A DNA stretch of 64,000 nt, taken from the NCBI GenBank assembly GCA_017940545.1, contig JAGAYI010000006.1:1-64000 (forward strand). The letters run 5' to 3'. The notes below the pieces were generated by a model that saw only the letters and a list, made by a program, of their open reading frames with translations, made no database searches and was not told the DNA's origin. Source of the DNA: Prevotella sp. GTDB lineage: Bacteria; Bacteroidota; Bacteroidia; Bacteroidales; Bacteroidaceae. Position numbers and translations under genes: made by a program. Below, piece by piece: positions 40,680 through 48,795 of the stretch; position 1 is the first letter of the stretch, and every line of letters begins with the position of its first letter.

Positions 40680-43600
40680 ATGAAGAAATACCTGCTGACC
40701 TTGTGGCTCACCGTGGCCCTCGCGCTCTGCCTGAGTGCCGAGGGAATACCCGACATGAAGTTCCGGCGACTCGACACGCGCGACGGACTGAGTAATTCAC
40801 AGCTGCTCTGCATCATGCGCGACACCCGTGGCATCGTGTGGTTCGGCACACCCTACGGCCTGAACCGCTACGACGGTTTCCGCATCAAGACCTTCTACTC
40901 GTACGCCAAGGACACCACCACGCTGCGCAACAACTACATCGATGAGCTGTATGAGGCCCACGACGGACGCTTCTGGATTAAGCAGGGCATGAACTACACC
41001 ATCTTCGACCCCGTTACCGAGCGGGCTGACCGCCATCCCGAAAACTGGCTGCACCAGCACGGCATCAAGGGAAGCATAGAGCGCCTCTACATAGACAGCG
41101 ACAAAGACCTGTGGGTGAAGACCCTCGACCACGGCCTGTGGCACTATGCTCCCGCCACCGGCAAGGTGAAGAACTATCCTCCAGGCTACGGGCCGCAGCA
41201 TTTCACGGCTGGTGCCGGCGTGTCGGGCTTTGCCGAATATGGCAACCGTCTCTACATCAGCACCAGCAACGGTGAGGTGCTGTGCTTCGACAAGAAGGCC
41301 GACCGTATCGTACTCAAGGAAAACAGCCTCTTTAAGGGCCACTATACCCGCGACCAAGACTGCAAGCTGCGCATTGACGACCAGGGGTTCCTGTGGATGA
41401 TAACCATCAACGGCGTCTATGTCTGCCATACCAGCAGGGTGGGGCAGTGGTACCACTCGCTCAACGAGGTGCTCGCGGCCTGGGGAATCCATGACGTGCC
41501 GGAAACCATGTCCGTCTGGGATGTCAATTACGACCGGAAAGGGCGCCTGTGGATAGGAACTGACCACAGCGGGCTCTACGTCCTCGACCGTAGGCAACGC
41601 CAGCTCCGCCAGTTCATGAACAACAAGTACGACGACACCTCCGTCAGCGGAAACACCCTGCGCGTCATCTATCGCGACCAGCAGGGCCGCATGTGGGTGG
41701 GCTCCTACATGAACGGCGTGAACCTTTATACCGAGAACCTGTCCAACTTCATCAACATCGACTTGGGCAACATCAATACCCTTTGTGCCGACCGGGCAGG
41801 CTACTACTGGTTAGGAACCAACGACAACGGCATCATACGCTACGACCCGCGCACCCAGGAAGAAGTCATCTACAACAAGGCCAACTCAGGCATCGGCTCC
41901 AATGTCATGGTGTCTTCGCTGGCTGCTACTGACGGCTCCGTGTGGTTCGGCACCTTCGAGGGCGGGCTCATACGCATCAAGGACGGCCACGTCACCAGCA
42001 TACGTGCCACGGGCGACACCACCTCGCTGGCCAGCAATAACGTGTGGACCATCTACGAAGCCCCCGACCGCTACATCTGGATAGGCACCCTGGGCGGCGG
42101 CGTGCAGCGCATAGACCCACAGACTCTCAAGATGCGCACCATCAGCATGGCCAACAGCCCCATCCCCTCCGACTACATCTCCTTCATAGCCCCCACCAAG
42201 CGCCACTGGCTCATGGTGGCCCACTCACGTTTCTACTCGCTGGTCGATCCGCAGCGCTTCAGGGTCTATAACCGTAACCTGAACGACAACCAGGACGGTA
42301 TTGACATTACCGACGTGTCCATTTGCGGACTCGAAGACAGCCGCGGACTCGTCTGGCAGGGCTCATCGTCGGGAGCCACCATCTGGGACCCGCAGCACAA
42401 CCATGTCTATCTGCTCGACATGCGCTCAGGTTTCATGGGCTCAACCGTCAACAGTCTGGCCGAAGACCAGAGCCATGTCGTCTGGGTGGCTACCGACCAC
42501 GGCGTCAGCAAAGTCATTCCACGCCTGCAGGACGACGGCCGTTACACCTTCGCCATCAAGAGCTATAACAATCGCGACGGTCTGCAGACCGGTCCCTACA
42601 ACCAGCGCTCCATGTGCTTCACCGCCGACGGGCTGCTCCTGGTGGGCGGTACTGGCGGACTCGACATCATCAACCCGCAGAAGGTAGGAGCCGGACACAT
42701 CGACGAGACACCCATCTTCATAGGCCTGAAGGTCTTTGAACGTGAGGTGGAGCCGACGCGTGAGTTCGACGGGCGCGTCATTCTCGAACAGACACTCGAC
42801 CGCTGCGACGAGCTGAACCTGAGCTACAGCGACCGACAGTTCACCATTCAGCTGGCTACCAACAGCGGCGAGCTGCACAACACCTCGCGCTTTGTCTATA
42901 AACTCATAGGCTTTAACGAAGAGTGGGTGAGCACCGACGAGCTCAACCCCAACGTCACCTACATGGGCCTGCCCTCAGGCTCCTATACCCTGTGTGCCCG
43001 TATGCTCAACGACGACGGTACTTACGGCGACATAGAAAGCCGTCTCGACATCAACATTGCACCGCCTTTCTACCGCTCCTGGTGGGCCTACCTCTTCTAT
43101 GTGCTGCTCCTGGTGGCCGGCATCTGGCTCTGGCGCAACAACTTCCTGCGCATGCAGGAGAAGCAGATGGAGGTAGATAACTTCCGCCGCGAAACCGAAA
43201 AGCTGCAATGGATGAACGAGATGCGCCGCCAGATGACTGGTGCAGGCAGCATGGCCGACGAGGACCGGCCTGTACGCAAGGAGGACATCACCCTCAGGAA
43301 GACCGATGGCGACCTGGTCAGCTGCGCCGGACAGTGTTGCGAGCAGTTCCGGAAACCGAAGGACAAGAAGGTGGATATCCGCTTCAACAGCACCGTCGAG
43401 ACACTCGTCATGCCCTTCGACCATCAGCAGCTCACGCAGGCCTTGCAGATATTGTTGGGCAACTCCGTGCGCTTCTGTCCCCACGACTGCCGCATTCAGG
43501 TCAGCGTCTTTGCCCAAAAAGATACCGAAGTCAAAATCTTGGTGGCCGACAATGGCGTTGGCATCAAGGACGAATACAAGGCTCACGTCTTCGACCACAT

Positions 43601-43769
43601 GATGATGGAGGGCGGCGAGTTAGGGCTCGACCGCGTCAAGGCCATCGTCGATGCCCACGAGGGCAGCATCACCGTGGAGAACAACCCCGGTGGCGGCTCC
43701 GTCTTCATCATCACCCTACCCACCGGCCGCGAGGAGGAAATCTTAGAGGCAGAGCTGATTGACGACTGA
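40680..43769 (+). CDS. Propeller sensor protein with degenerate kinase (HTCS-like, truncated layout)
   Basis: A 1029-residue regulator that resembles the sensor part of hybrid two-component systems. The start at 40680 gives a signal peptide (MKKYLLTLWLTVALALCLSA). Periplasmic two-component propeller repeats (W-x-G-T/Y-x-x-G-L type) fill ~25-690; a Y_Y_Y domain lies at ~716-790; one membrane helix is at ~800-820, then a coiled coil. The cytoplasmic part has an ATPase domain with DNGVGI (~956) and GGELGLDRVKAIV, but the stretch where the phospho-accepting His should be (EKLQWMNEMRRQM) has no His, and there is no receiver or AraC domain. The gene ends cleanly, with no downstream fragments. It probably senses oligosaccharide from the glycan locus, but how the signal is passed on is unclear. 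Confidence 0.85.
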   Translation: MKKYLLTLWLTVALALCLSAEGIPDMKFRRLDTRDGLSNSQLLCIMRDTRGIVWFGTPYGLNRYDGFRIKTFYSYAKDTTTLRNNYIDELYEAHDGRFWIKQGMNYTIFDPVTERADRHPENWLHQHGIKGSIERLYIDSDKDLWVKTLDHGLWHYAPATGKVKNYPPGYGPQHFTAGAGVSGFAEYGNRLYISTSNGEVLCFDKKADRIVLKENSLFKGHYTRDQDCKLRIDDQGFLWMITINGVYVCHTSRVGQWYHSLNEVLAAWGIHDVPETMSVWDVNYDRKGRLWIGTDHSGLYVLDRRQRQLRQFMNNKYDDTSVSGNTLRVIYRDQQGRMWVGSYMNGVNLYTENLSNFINIDLGNINTLCADRAGYYWLGTNDNGIIRYDPRTQEEVIYNKANSGIGSNVMVSSLAATDGSVWFGTFEGGLIRIKDGHVTSIRATGDTTSLASNNVWTIYEAPDRYIWIGTLGGGVQRIDPQTLKMRTISMANSPIPSDYISFIAPTKRHWLMVAHSRFYSLVDPQRFRVYNRNLNDNQDGIDITDVSICGLEDSRGLVWQGSSSGATIWDPQHNHVYLLDMRSGFMGSTVNSLAEDQSHVVWVATDHGVSKVIPRLQDDGRYTFAIKSYNNRDGLQTGPYNQRSMCFTADGLLLVGGTGGLDIINPQKVGAGHIDETPIFIGLKVFEREVEPTREFDGRVILEQTLDRCDELNLSYSDRQFTIQLATNSGELHNTSRFVYKLIGFNEEWVSTDELNPNVTYMGLPSGSYTLCARMLNDDGTYGDIESRLDINIAPPFYRSWWAYLFYVLLLVAGIWLWRNNFLRMQEKQMEVDNFRRETEKLQWMNEMRRQMTGAGSMADEDRPVRKEDITLRKTDGDLVSCAGQCCEQFRKPKDKKVDIRFNSTVETLVMPFDHQQLTQALQILLGNSVRFCPHDCRIQVSVFAQKDTEVKILVADNGVGIKDEYKAHVFDHMMMEGGELGLDRVKAIVDAHEGSITVENNPGGGSVFIITLPTGREEEILEAELIDD

Positions 43770-43905
43770 CTATTAACGTGAGTTCGATGTAAGTCTTACG
43801 CAATAAACCTGCCTTTGTCAATGGTTTCAATGTTCATTTCTGACTTCTTTGGAAGCAGTCTCCCTTTCTCCTTAACTCCTTAGAGAAAAAAATCGGGCAT
43901 AACTC

Positions 43906-43936
43906 TTTGCATTTCCGTATTTTCTTCGTAACTTTG
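43906..43936 (+). promoter_or_regulatory. Promoter-like sequence just before the second 22-bp array
   Basis: TTTG (43906-43909), 19 bases, TAacTTTG (43929-43936). There is no coding region directly downstream; the next 200 bases are the repeat array, so the array is probably transcribed. It could also be the old promoter of the IS982 element. Confidence 0.6.
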
Positions 43937-43978
43937 CAGAAAGCAAAGGTGCAGAAAGCAACTAACCAAGAAGGGACA

Positions 43979-44176
43979 ACACCGCCCGCTGTTAGAACTA
44001 ACACCGCCCGCTGTTAGTTCTAACGGCGGGCGGCGTTAGAATGAACGGCGGCCGCCGTGTTCCTGTTTCCCCGGCAGTTTCTCCCTGCTTCCCCTACCCA
44101 AAGTCCCCGTTTCCCCGGCAGAAACTCCCCGTTTCCCCGTACCTCTCTCCCTCGTACCCCGGCAGTTTCTCCCAGA
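43979..44176. repeat. Array of nine 22-bp units
   Basis: Units begin every 22 bases at 43979, 44001, 44023, 44045, 44067, 44089, 44111, 44133 and 44155. Units 1-2 begin ACACCGCCCGC; units 3-4 begin ACGGCGGGCGG or ACGGCGGCCGC, a near inverted form; units 5-9 begin T[TA]CCCC, with CCGGCAG in units 5, 7 and 9. The second halves vary. The whole array can be read as 11-bp half units. The inversion near 44018 forms a 14-bp hairpin with a 2-base loop (about 44004-44033). The array stops eight bases before the open IS982-derived frame. From 43770 to 43905 and from 44340 to 44362 I see no gene. Confidence 0.8.
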
Positions 44177-44183
44177 GAGGTAG

Positions 44184-44339
44184 CACTACTTCGTGCTCAG
44201 AAAACGATCAGTTATTGAAACGGTGAATGATGAGTTGAAGAATGTATGCCAGATTGAGCATACCAGACACCGTTCCATCGAGAACTTTGCCGCCAACCTG
44301 TTCGCCGGACTGTTACGTCGATGCTTTCTTTATTGTTAA
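44184..44339 (+). pseudogene. IS982-family transposase C-terminal relic
   Basis: Only about 50 codons remain, in one open frame ending in TAA at 44337-44339. The residues LRKRSVIETVNDELKN and QIEHTRHRSIENFAANLF are the conserved C-terminal end of IS982-type transposases, which includes the last acidic catalytic residue (E of ETVND). There is no start codon or upstream domain; the DNA directly before is the 22-bp array, so the element was cut or replaced at that point. I could not find terminal inverted repeats. Confidence 0.8.
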
Positions 44340-44362
44340 AATTCATTAAAGTTTCAAATGGT

Positions 44363-44396
44363 TTTGCTTGTTCTATATATATAATATGTATTTTTG
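44363..44396 (+). promoter_or_regulatory. Promoter of the second leucine-rich surface protein
   Basis: TTTG (44363-44366), 22 bases, TAttTTTG (44389-44396). The leader to the ATG at 44523 is about 120 bases. Confidence 0.55.
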
Positions 44397-44522
44397 CACT
44401 CAGTTTTTAAGAACAACATTCAACCAAACCAACTACTGTACTGTAACCAAGCCTATTCATTCAAAAGTATCTAAATAATATAAACTTAACTTTATACATT
44501 GTAAAAAATCTTTTGAGTTGTT

Positions 44523-47500
44523 ATGAAGAAATGGTTCTTTATGCTAATTTGCATGGTGGCCTTTGTGCTGCCGCAAGATGTGTGGGCGCAAACGACAACC
44601 AGTAGTGATGGAAAAACTACTGCTACGCTTGCTGGTACAACGCTTACTGTAACGTGTAACGCAACTACCTCTGCAGAATTAGGAAAGGTGGGCGAAACTG
44701 TCAATGCACTTTTGACAACCGATGAAGCCAAAGCTGCCGTAACGGAGATTAAGTTTGTGGGTAACATTACCTCTTCCGACTTGTCTGCATTAGGTTCAAG
44801 CAATGGCTTTACTGCTGTTACTGCCGTTGACATGGGCGATGCGCATATCATAAAAAGTTCAGAAGGTATGACCGCCAACAACTGGACTTGGTATCAGACG
44901 TCAGAGTCAGGAAGTGTCACATCGGTTCCCGGCTCGACTGCTATTTTTGGTGGTACGTTGTACCAATATACCACCAGCAAGGCTTGGACTCGGATTTCAG
45001 AGCAATGGACTGACTTGGAGTATTCTACTGATGCGGCCAGAGAGGCTGCAACGCCTACAGTAGGGACAATTGCCAAGGTGCCCAGCTATATGTATTGTCA
45101 GATGCAGGTAACGGATGGCTCCTGGAGTGGGCCAGTTACTTCTAACCCGGGTAATGTGGTAGCTTCAAATGTTACAGCATTTTCAGAAGCTGATATAAAC
45201 AACCATTTGAATGAATATAATAAAGGTCAAAGCATCAGCTTTATCCGTTATTTTAAGAAGATTGAAGATAGTAACTATTCAAATGGAATGTGGATTCCAT
45301 GTACAAAGGACGAATATGAGGCAACCACAGGTACTCATTATCCTAACATGACGGGTGTGGATTTAAATAGTCTCCTACACCAGAATGGTGCTATTGGCGA
45401 TGGCATGTGGTGCTATGTCTATTATACTAAGAACGATAGCCGTAGTTGGACAGCAGGAACGGAAACTGCACCTACGGGTGTAACCATTGAAAATGCCGAC
45501 TTCCTTTATAGCGACAGGAATAACCATCTGAATGAGTACTCGAACAATCAATGGGTGAAGATGAACAATGGCTATACCTACTGGCAGTATAGTTCCACGG
45601 GTGCTGGCTCATGGACAGAAGTCAGCCCTCAGCCGGAATCTATGGCAGATGTTACAGTTAAATCCTCTGCAGTACCTGCTGAGGCAGGTACTGATGGACA
45701 GTATGCCGCTGTTGGTGGAGCGGAGCTGTTCTATACTGGCTCGGAATGGAAGTCGCTTAGCAATGTTCAAATGGTGGCTGACTTTGGTGAGATGAAGTTC
45801 AGTTACTGGAGCAATACCCTGAAGACCGCAACCACTTCCAGATATGCCGACGCAAGCATTTCTAGTGAGATTTTCCAGAATTGCAATCAACTTACACGTG
45901 TCAACTACCTGGGCGGCCATGTAAAAGGACTGGGAGGACGTACAAACTCTTATGAAAACTTTACGTTGTTTGTCGGAAAAGATGTTACCGACATTGACGC
46001 ATCAGCATTGAGTGGCAGTACGGCTCTCGTCGGTTTGGAGTTTGACAAGACCTATACTGAAAATGAGAGACAGAGTCGCGTCTATCCGAAAGAACTGACT
46101 ATTGGTGCCAGTGCATTCCAAGAGTGTTATTACCTTGACAATATAGAGATTCCCAACCGTTGTGTCAGTATCGGAGAAAGAGCCTTTTACAGAGTAGGAA
46201 ACAAGGCGGACAATGATATTAATAATACAAAAGTAGAGGGACAAAAGATGACCTTGAGTTTCGAACGACGTAACAGCGCTGATGACGGTGGTGTGGGTAT
46301 CAATTGTGACTTCCCGCTCCAAATAGGGACAGGTGCTTTCTTGGATTGCTGGTATTTGGAATCATTGTCATTGCCCATTCGTCTGGAATCACTTGGAAAT
46401 GACTGCTTCAAAAACACATTAAGCCTGACTACTCTTGAGATGCGCGAAGAGACGCAAGCCCCCTACACGCCTCCTACAGGCCACGACCTGCTGAGAACAA
46501 TTCCTTCAGGTGCATTTGAGGCTTCTGCCGTTTCAAATGTCAAGATTCCTAAGTGTGTAACGCTGATTGAAGATAAGGCATTTGGTACAACAAGAAATCT
46601 GAGTCGTATCGATTTCCAGACCAATACAGAGACCCCTGTCAGACCATTGGTTATCAAAACAGGTGCTTTCGCTGGCGGTACTGAAACAGGAAGGCCTCAG
46701 TTGGATATCTATATTGATTTTACTCCGGAAGAGCGAATGGTTGTGTGCGAATATAATGCCTTTAACCACACTCAGACAGTAGGTCAGACCAGTGTTGACC
46801 AAACGAATCCGTCATTCTCCTACCTGCACTTCCCCGAAGAGGCGTGGGACTACTATCAGGGTGACTGGAAGCGTGGCTTGGCTTTCAAACAGGAAAGCCT
46901 GAATTCCATGAAGGACGGTTATACTGGCCCTCACGGACAGACGGGTGAGACCTGTGCAGGAAAAGCTGCTGATAATGCCACCATCAATCTCGCATTAGGA
47001 AAATATACCATCGATAATGTTGAGCAAGAGCTCGTAGCTCCTGCTAATGGTTGGCAGCAGTTTGCAAGAACAAAGACGGGTATTGATATTGAGCTTCCTA
47101 AAGGCGAATACTTGAGAACGTATAGTACCAAGAATGCTCAGATTATTCCGACATTTACGGAAAAGGTCACCATTAATAATATCGAGCATGCGGCTGGTAG
47201 CCCGATGTTCAAGGTTTATCGTGTCTCGGATTTCTCTGATTGCTATAACGAAGGTGACGACACGACAGCACCAGGGGCAGAGGTGACACCCAAGGCTACA
47301 GCAACAGAGATTGTTGCAACTGTGTCAGGAAGAAATTATATTCCTCCTTGTACTGGCGTACTCTTGGAAGCTGATTTCGGTGCTTCGTCTTACGTGGTCT
47401 ATTTTAGTGACGTTCCTGTGGGCAGCCCTGTAACGTTCCCCTATAATAACGTCGTAGCAACTGAAGACAATCGGAAAGTGTCAAACTTGCTCTATCCGTC

Positions 47501-47942
47501 GTGCATTGACAATCAGCCTGGATTTGCTGTAACGGATTCATACGTTTCTCTGACACCTACCGTTCCCTATCCTTACTATGGCGCTGCTCCTGATTACCGT
47601 ATCTTCGGCTTGTGGGCTGCTGAGCGGTGTTTCTCTCGTGTATTTAAAGACATGGCTCGCGACAAGGCTTACCTGAAGTTGCCTGCATCCATGTTCCATT
47701 ATTCTAATGAAGGCGAGAAAGGTACAGGTCAGGTGCTCCCCTCGCAGCAACAGAGTGGTGCTCCGATTATGCTGTCATTCCTTGACCCGGAAGGTGAAAC
47801 AACTGCTGTCCGCATGTTGAATCCGGAGACGATGAGCGTTGCAACGGACTGCTATTACACCCTGCAGGGCATGAAGCTCTCGGCCCGTCCCACAGAGAAG
47901 GGCATCTACATCTATAAGGGAAAGAAAGTAGTAATCAAATAG
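44523..47942 (+). CDS. Secreted leucine-rich repeat (LRR_5/BspA-like) surface protein
   Basis: A 1139-residue exported protein with a signal peptide ending DVWAQ (~23). The N-terminal third is Thr/Ser-rich, with two copies of a segment ending in W-x-x-Y-x-S/T-x-G...SWT. The middle (~430-760) carries LRR_5-type repeats (IGASAFQECYYLDNIEIPNR; SIGERAFYR; IPSGAFEASAVSNVKIPK). The C-terminal end, YTLQGMKLS... GKKVVIK, is the same type as in the 24026 protein, probably a secretion/anchoring signal. Codon usage is more A/T-rich than the glycan-locus genes around it, which supports a separate origin. Its ligand is unknown. It belongs to an island that splits the glycan locus. Confidence 0.85.
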   Translation: MKKWFFMLICMVAFVLPQDVWAQTTTSSDGKTTATLAGTTLTVTCNATTSAELGKVGETVNALLTTDEAKAAVTEIKFVGNITSSDLSALGSSNGFTAVTAVDMGDAHIIKSSEGMTANNWTWYQTSESGSVTSVPGSTAIFGGTLYQYTTSKAWTRISEQWTDLEYSTDAAREAATPTVGTIAKVPSYMYCQMQVTDGSWSGPVTSNPGNVVASNVTAFSEADINNHLNEYNKGQSISFIRYFKKIEDSNYSNGMWIPCTKDEYEATTGTHYPNMTGVDLNSLLHQNGAIGDGMWCYVYYTKNDSRSWTAGTETAPTGVTIENADFLYSDRNNHLNEYSNNQWVKMNNGYTYWQYSSTGAGSWTEVSPQPESMADVTVKSSAVPAEAGTDGQYAAVGGAELFYTGSEWKSLSNVQMVADFGEMKFSYWSNTLKTATTSRYADASISSEIFQNCNQLTRVNYLGGHVKGLGGRTNSYENFTLFVGKDVTDIDASALSGSTALVGLEFDKTYTENERQSRVYPKELTIGASAFQECYYLDNIEIPNRCVSIGERAFYRVGNKADNDINNTKVEGQKMTLSFERRNSADDGGVGINCDFPLQIGTGAFLDCWYLESLSLPIRLESLGNDCFKNTLSLTTLEMREETQAPYTPPTGHDLLRTIPSGAFEASAVSNVKIPKCVTLIEDKAFGTTRNLSRIDFQTNTETPVRPLVIKTGAFAGGTETGRPQLDIYIDFTPEERMVVCEYNAFNHTQTVGQTSVDQTNPSFSYLHFPEEAWDYYQGDWKRGLAFKQESLNSMKDGYTGPHGQTGETCAGKAADNATINLALGKYTIDNVEQELVAPANGWQQFARTKTGIDIELPKGEYLRTYSTKNAQIIPTFTEKVTINNIEHAAGSPMFKVYRVSDFSDCYNEGDDTTAPGAEVTPKATATEIVATVSGRNYIPPCTGVLLEADFGASSYVVYFSDVPVGSPVTFPYNNVVATEDNRKVSNLLYPSCIDNQPGFAVTDSYVSLTPTVPYPYYGAAPDYRIFGLWAAERCFSRVFKDMARDKAYLKLPASMFHYSNEGEKGTGQVLPSQQQSGAPIMLSFLDPEGETTAVRMLNPETMSVATDCYYTLQGMKLSARPTEKGIYIYKGKKVVIK

Positions 47943-47963
47943 ACAAAGAGGAGGAAAAATAAC

Positions 47964-48128
47964 ATGAGAAAGACTTATATAACTCCGGAGTCGGAGATAA
48001 TTGAAATGGAATTGTCAGGTGTCTTGGCTGCATCGAACCCGAAAACGGAGGTGGGATATGATCATGATGATGCTCCTGAAATGGCATACTATGATGACGT
48101 TGACGACTATTATGATGACGAAGAATAA
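47964..48128 (+). CDS. Small acidic peptide (54 residues), unknown function
   Basis: A 54-residue product starting MRKTYITPESEIIEMELSG, then VLAAS, then a very acidic tail of Asp, Glu and Tyr. The plan K-x-Y-x-x-P-x-x-E, a hydrophobic stretch, LAAS, acidic end recurs in small Bacteroidales proteins encoded next to surface proteins. It has a strong ribosome site (GAGGAGG at 47949-47955) and follows the surface protein gene by 21 bases, so the two are one operon. It could be a modified or secreted peptide, or a chaperone-like partner; no function is known to me. Confidence 0.7.
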   Translation: MRKTYITPESEIIEMELSGVLAASNPKTEVGYDHDDAPEMAYYDDVDDYYDDEE

Positions 48129-48163
48129 CCACTTAAGGCATAATTGAACCATTAATGTCCGGG

Positions 48164-48200
48164 CGGGGCTGCACGCGTTGTGTAGCTCCGCTTGTTTTAT
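48164..48200 (+). terminator. Hairpin terminator after the peptide gene
   Basis: CGGGGCT (48164-48170) pairs with AGCTCCG (48184-48190) with one G-U pair, followed by CTTGTTTTAT. It ends the operon of surface protein and peptide. Confidence 0.65.
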
Positions 48201-48260
48201 TTCTGAAGTGTCAGAAATCGGAGGTGTTACCATCTTTTTGCGACAAAGATAAGTTCAACA

Positions 48261-48292
48261 TTTGGTGGTTTCAGGAAAAGGTTGTATCTTTG
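48261..48292 (+). promoter_or_regulatory. Promoter of the broken toxin-antitoxin operon
   Basis: TTTG (48261-48264), 20 bases, TAtcTTTG (48285-48292): an ideal promoter 31 bases before the antitoxin ATG at 48324. Confidence 0.7.
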
Positions 48293-48323
48293 CAGGCGAG
48301 TAGGAACCAATGACGATAGTATT

Positions 48324-48587
48324 ATGACAGCAATAGAACTTCGTACATCTATCAATGCCGATCTTGATGTGTTAAGCGTTGAGCTTCTGGAGAATGTTTC
48401 CAGATATGTTGACAGACTTGCATCGCACGTGCGTAGGAACCAAGCGAGTGCAAATAAGACAGAAAAGCGGAAAATCAAAATTTCCAGCCATATTCGTCAA
48501 ATGTCTGGAAAATTTAATATTCCAGATGATGTCGATTATAAGGAGTTGAAAGCTGATTTATTAGAGGATAGTTATAAGTTGGTATGA
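48324..48587 (+). CDS. VapB-type antitoxin-like protein
   Basis: An 87-residue protein. The start at 48324 is chosen because it follows the promoter at a normal distance. The N-terminal half (TAIELRTSINADLDVLSVELLENVSRYV) has the short beta strand and helices of DUF2281/VapB-like antitoxins; the C-terminal end (DVDYKELKADLLEDSYKLV) looks like the toxin-binding tail. The next frame overlaps by 4 bases (ATGA) and begins like a PIN toxin. It probably still neutralises related toxins or represses its own promoter, if it is expressed. Confidence 0.72.
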   Translation: MTAIELRTSINADLDVLSVELLENVSRYVDRLASHVRRNQASANKTEKRKIKISSHIRQMSGKFNIPDDVDYKELKADLLEDSYKLV

Positions 48588-48688
48588 GAGTCTTTCTTGA
48601 TACTAATATTGTCATTGATTTCCTGTCTGGACGTAAACCATTTGCCGAAGAAGAGCCACTTGTCTCAGTACAAGTCAAACACTCATAA
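48584..48688 (+). pseudogene. Truncated PIN-domain (VapC-type) toxin
   Basis: The frame starts MRVFLDTNIVIDFLSGRKPF, the classical start of PIN endoribonucleases with the first catalytic Asp (D6), then loses the match after about residue 24 and stops at codon 35. A complete PIN domain needs about 130 residues, with three or four acidic sites. The DNA that follows is the promoter of the GH31 gene, so the toxin was cut off at the junction between the island and the glycan locus. Confidence 0.75.
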
Positions 48689-48725
48689 CCCAAAACCTTA
48701 CGAACTCAAAAACTCATCCCAATAA

Positions 48726-48757
48726 TTTGGTGGAGTAAAAATTTGTTTGTATATTTG
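48726..48757 (+). promoter_or_regulatory. Promoter of the exo-glycosidase operon
   Basis: TTTG (48726-48729), 20 bases, TAtaTTTG (48750-48757), 38 bases before the GH31 start. It serves a four-gene operon. Confidence 0.75.
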
Positions 48758-48795
48758 CAAGGTATTTTGAACTAATAACTAAACAACAATAATCA

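Noticed and set aside
43979..44176. CRISPR array or integron attC cluster
   Set aside because: Units are 22 bp with changing core words; there are no cas genes, no integrase gene and no cassette genes between units.
44041..44226. Plus-strand 61-codon frame over the second array
   Set aside because: It is formed by the repeat array itself; the Pro/Ser-rich product reflects CCCC tracts rather than a protein.
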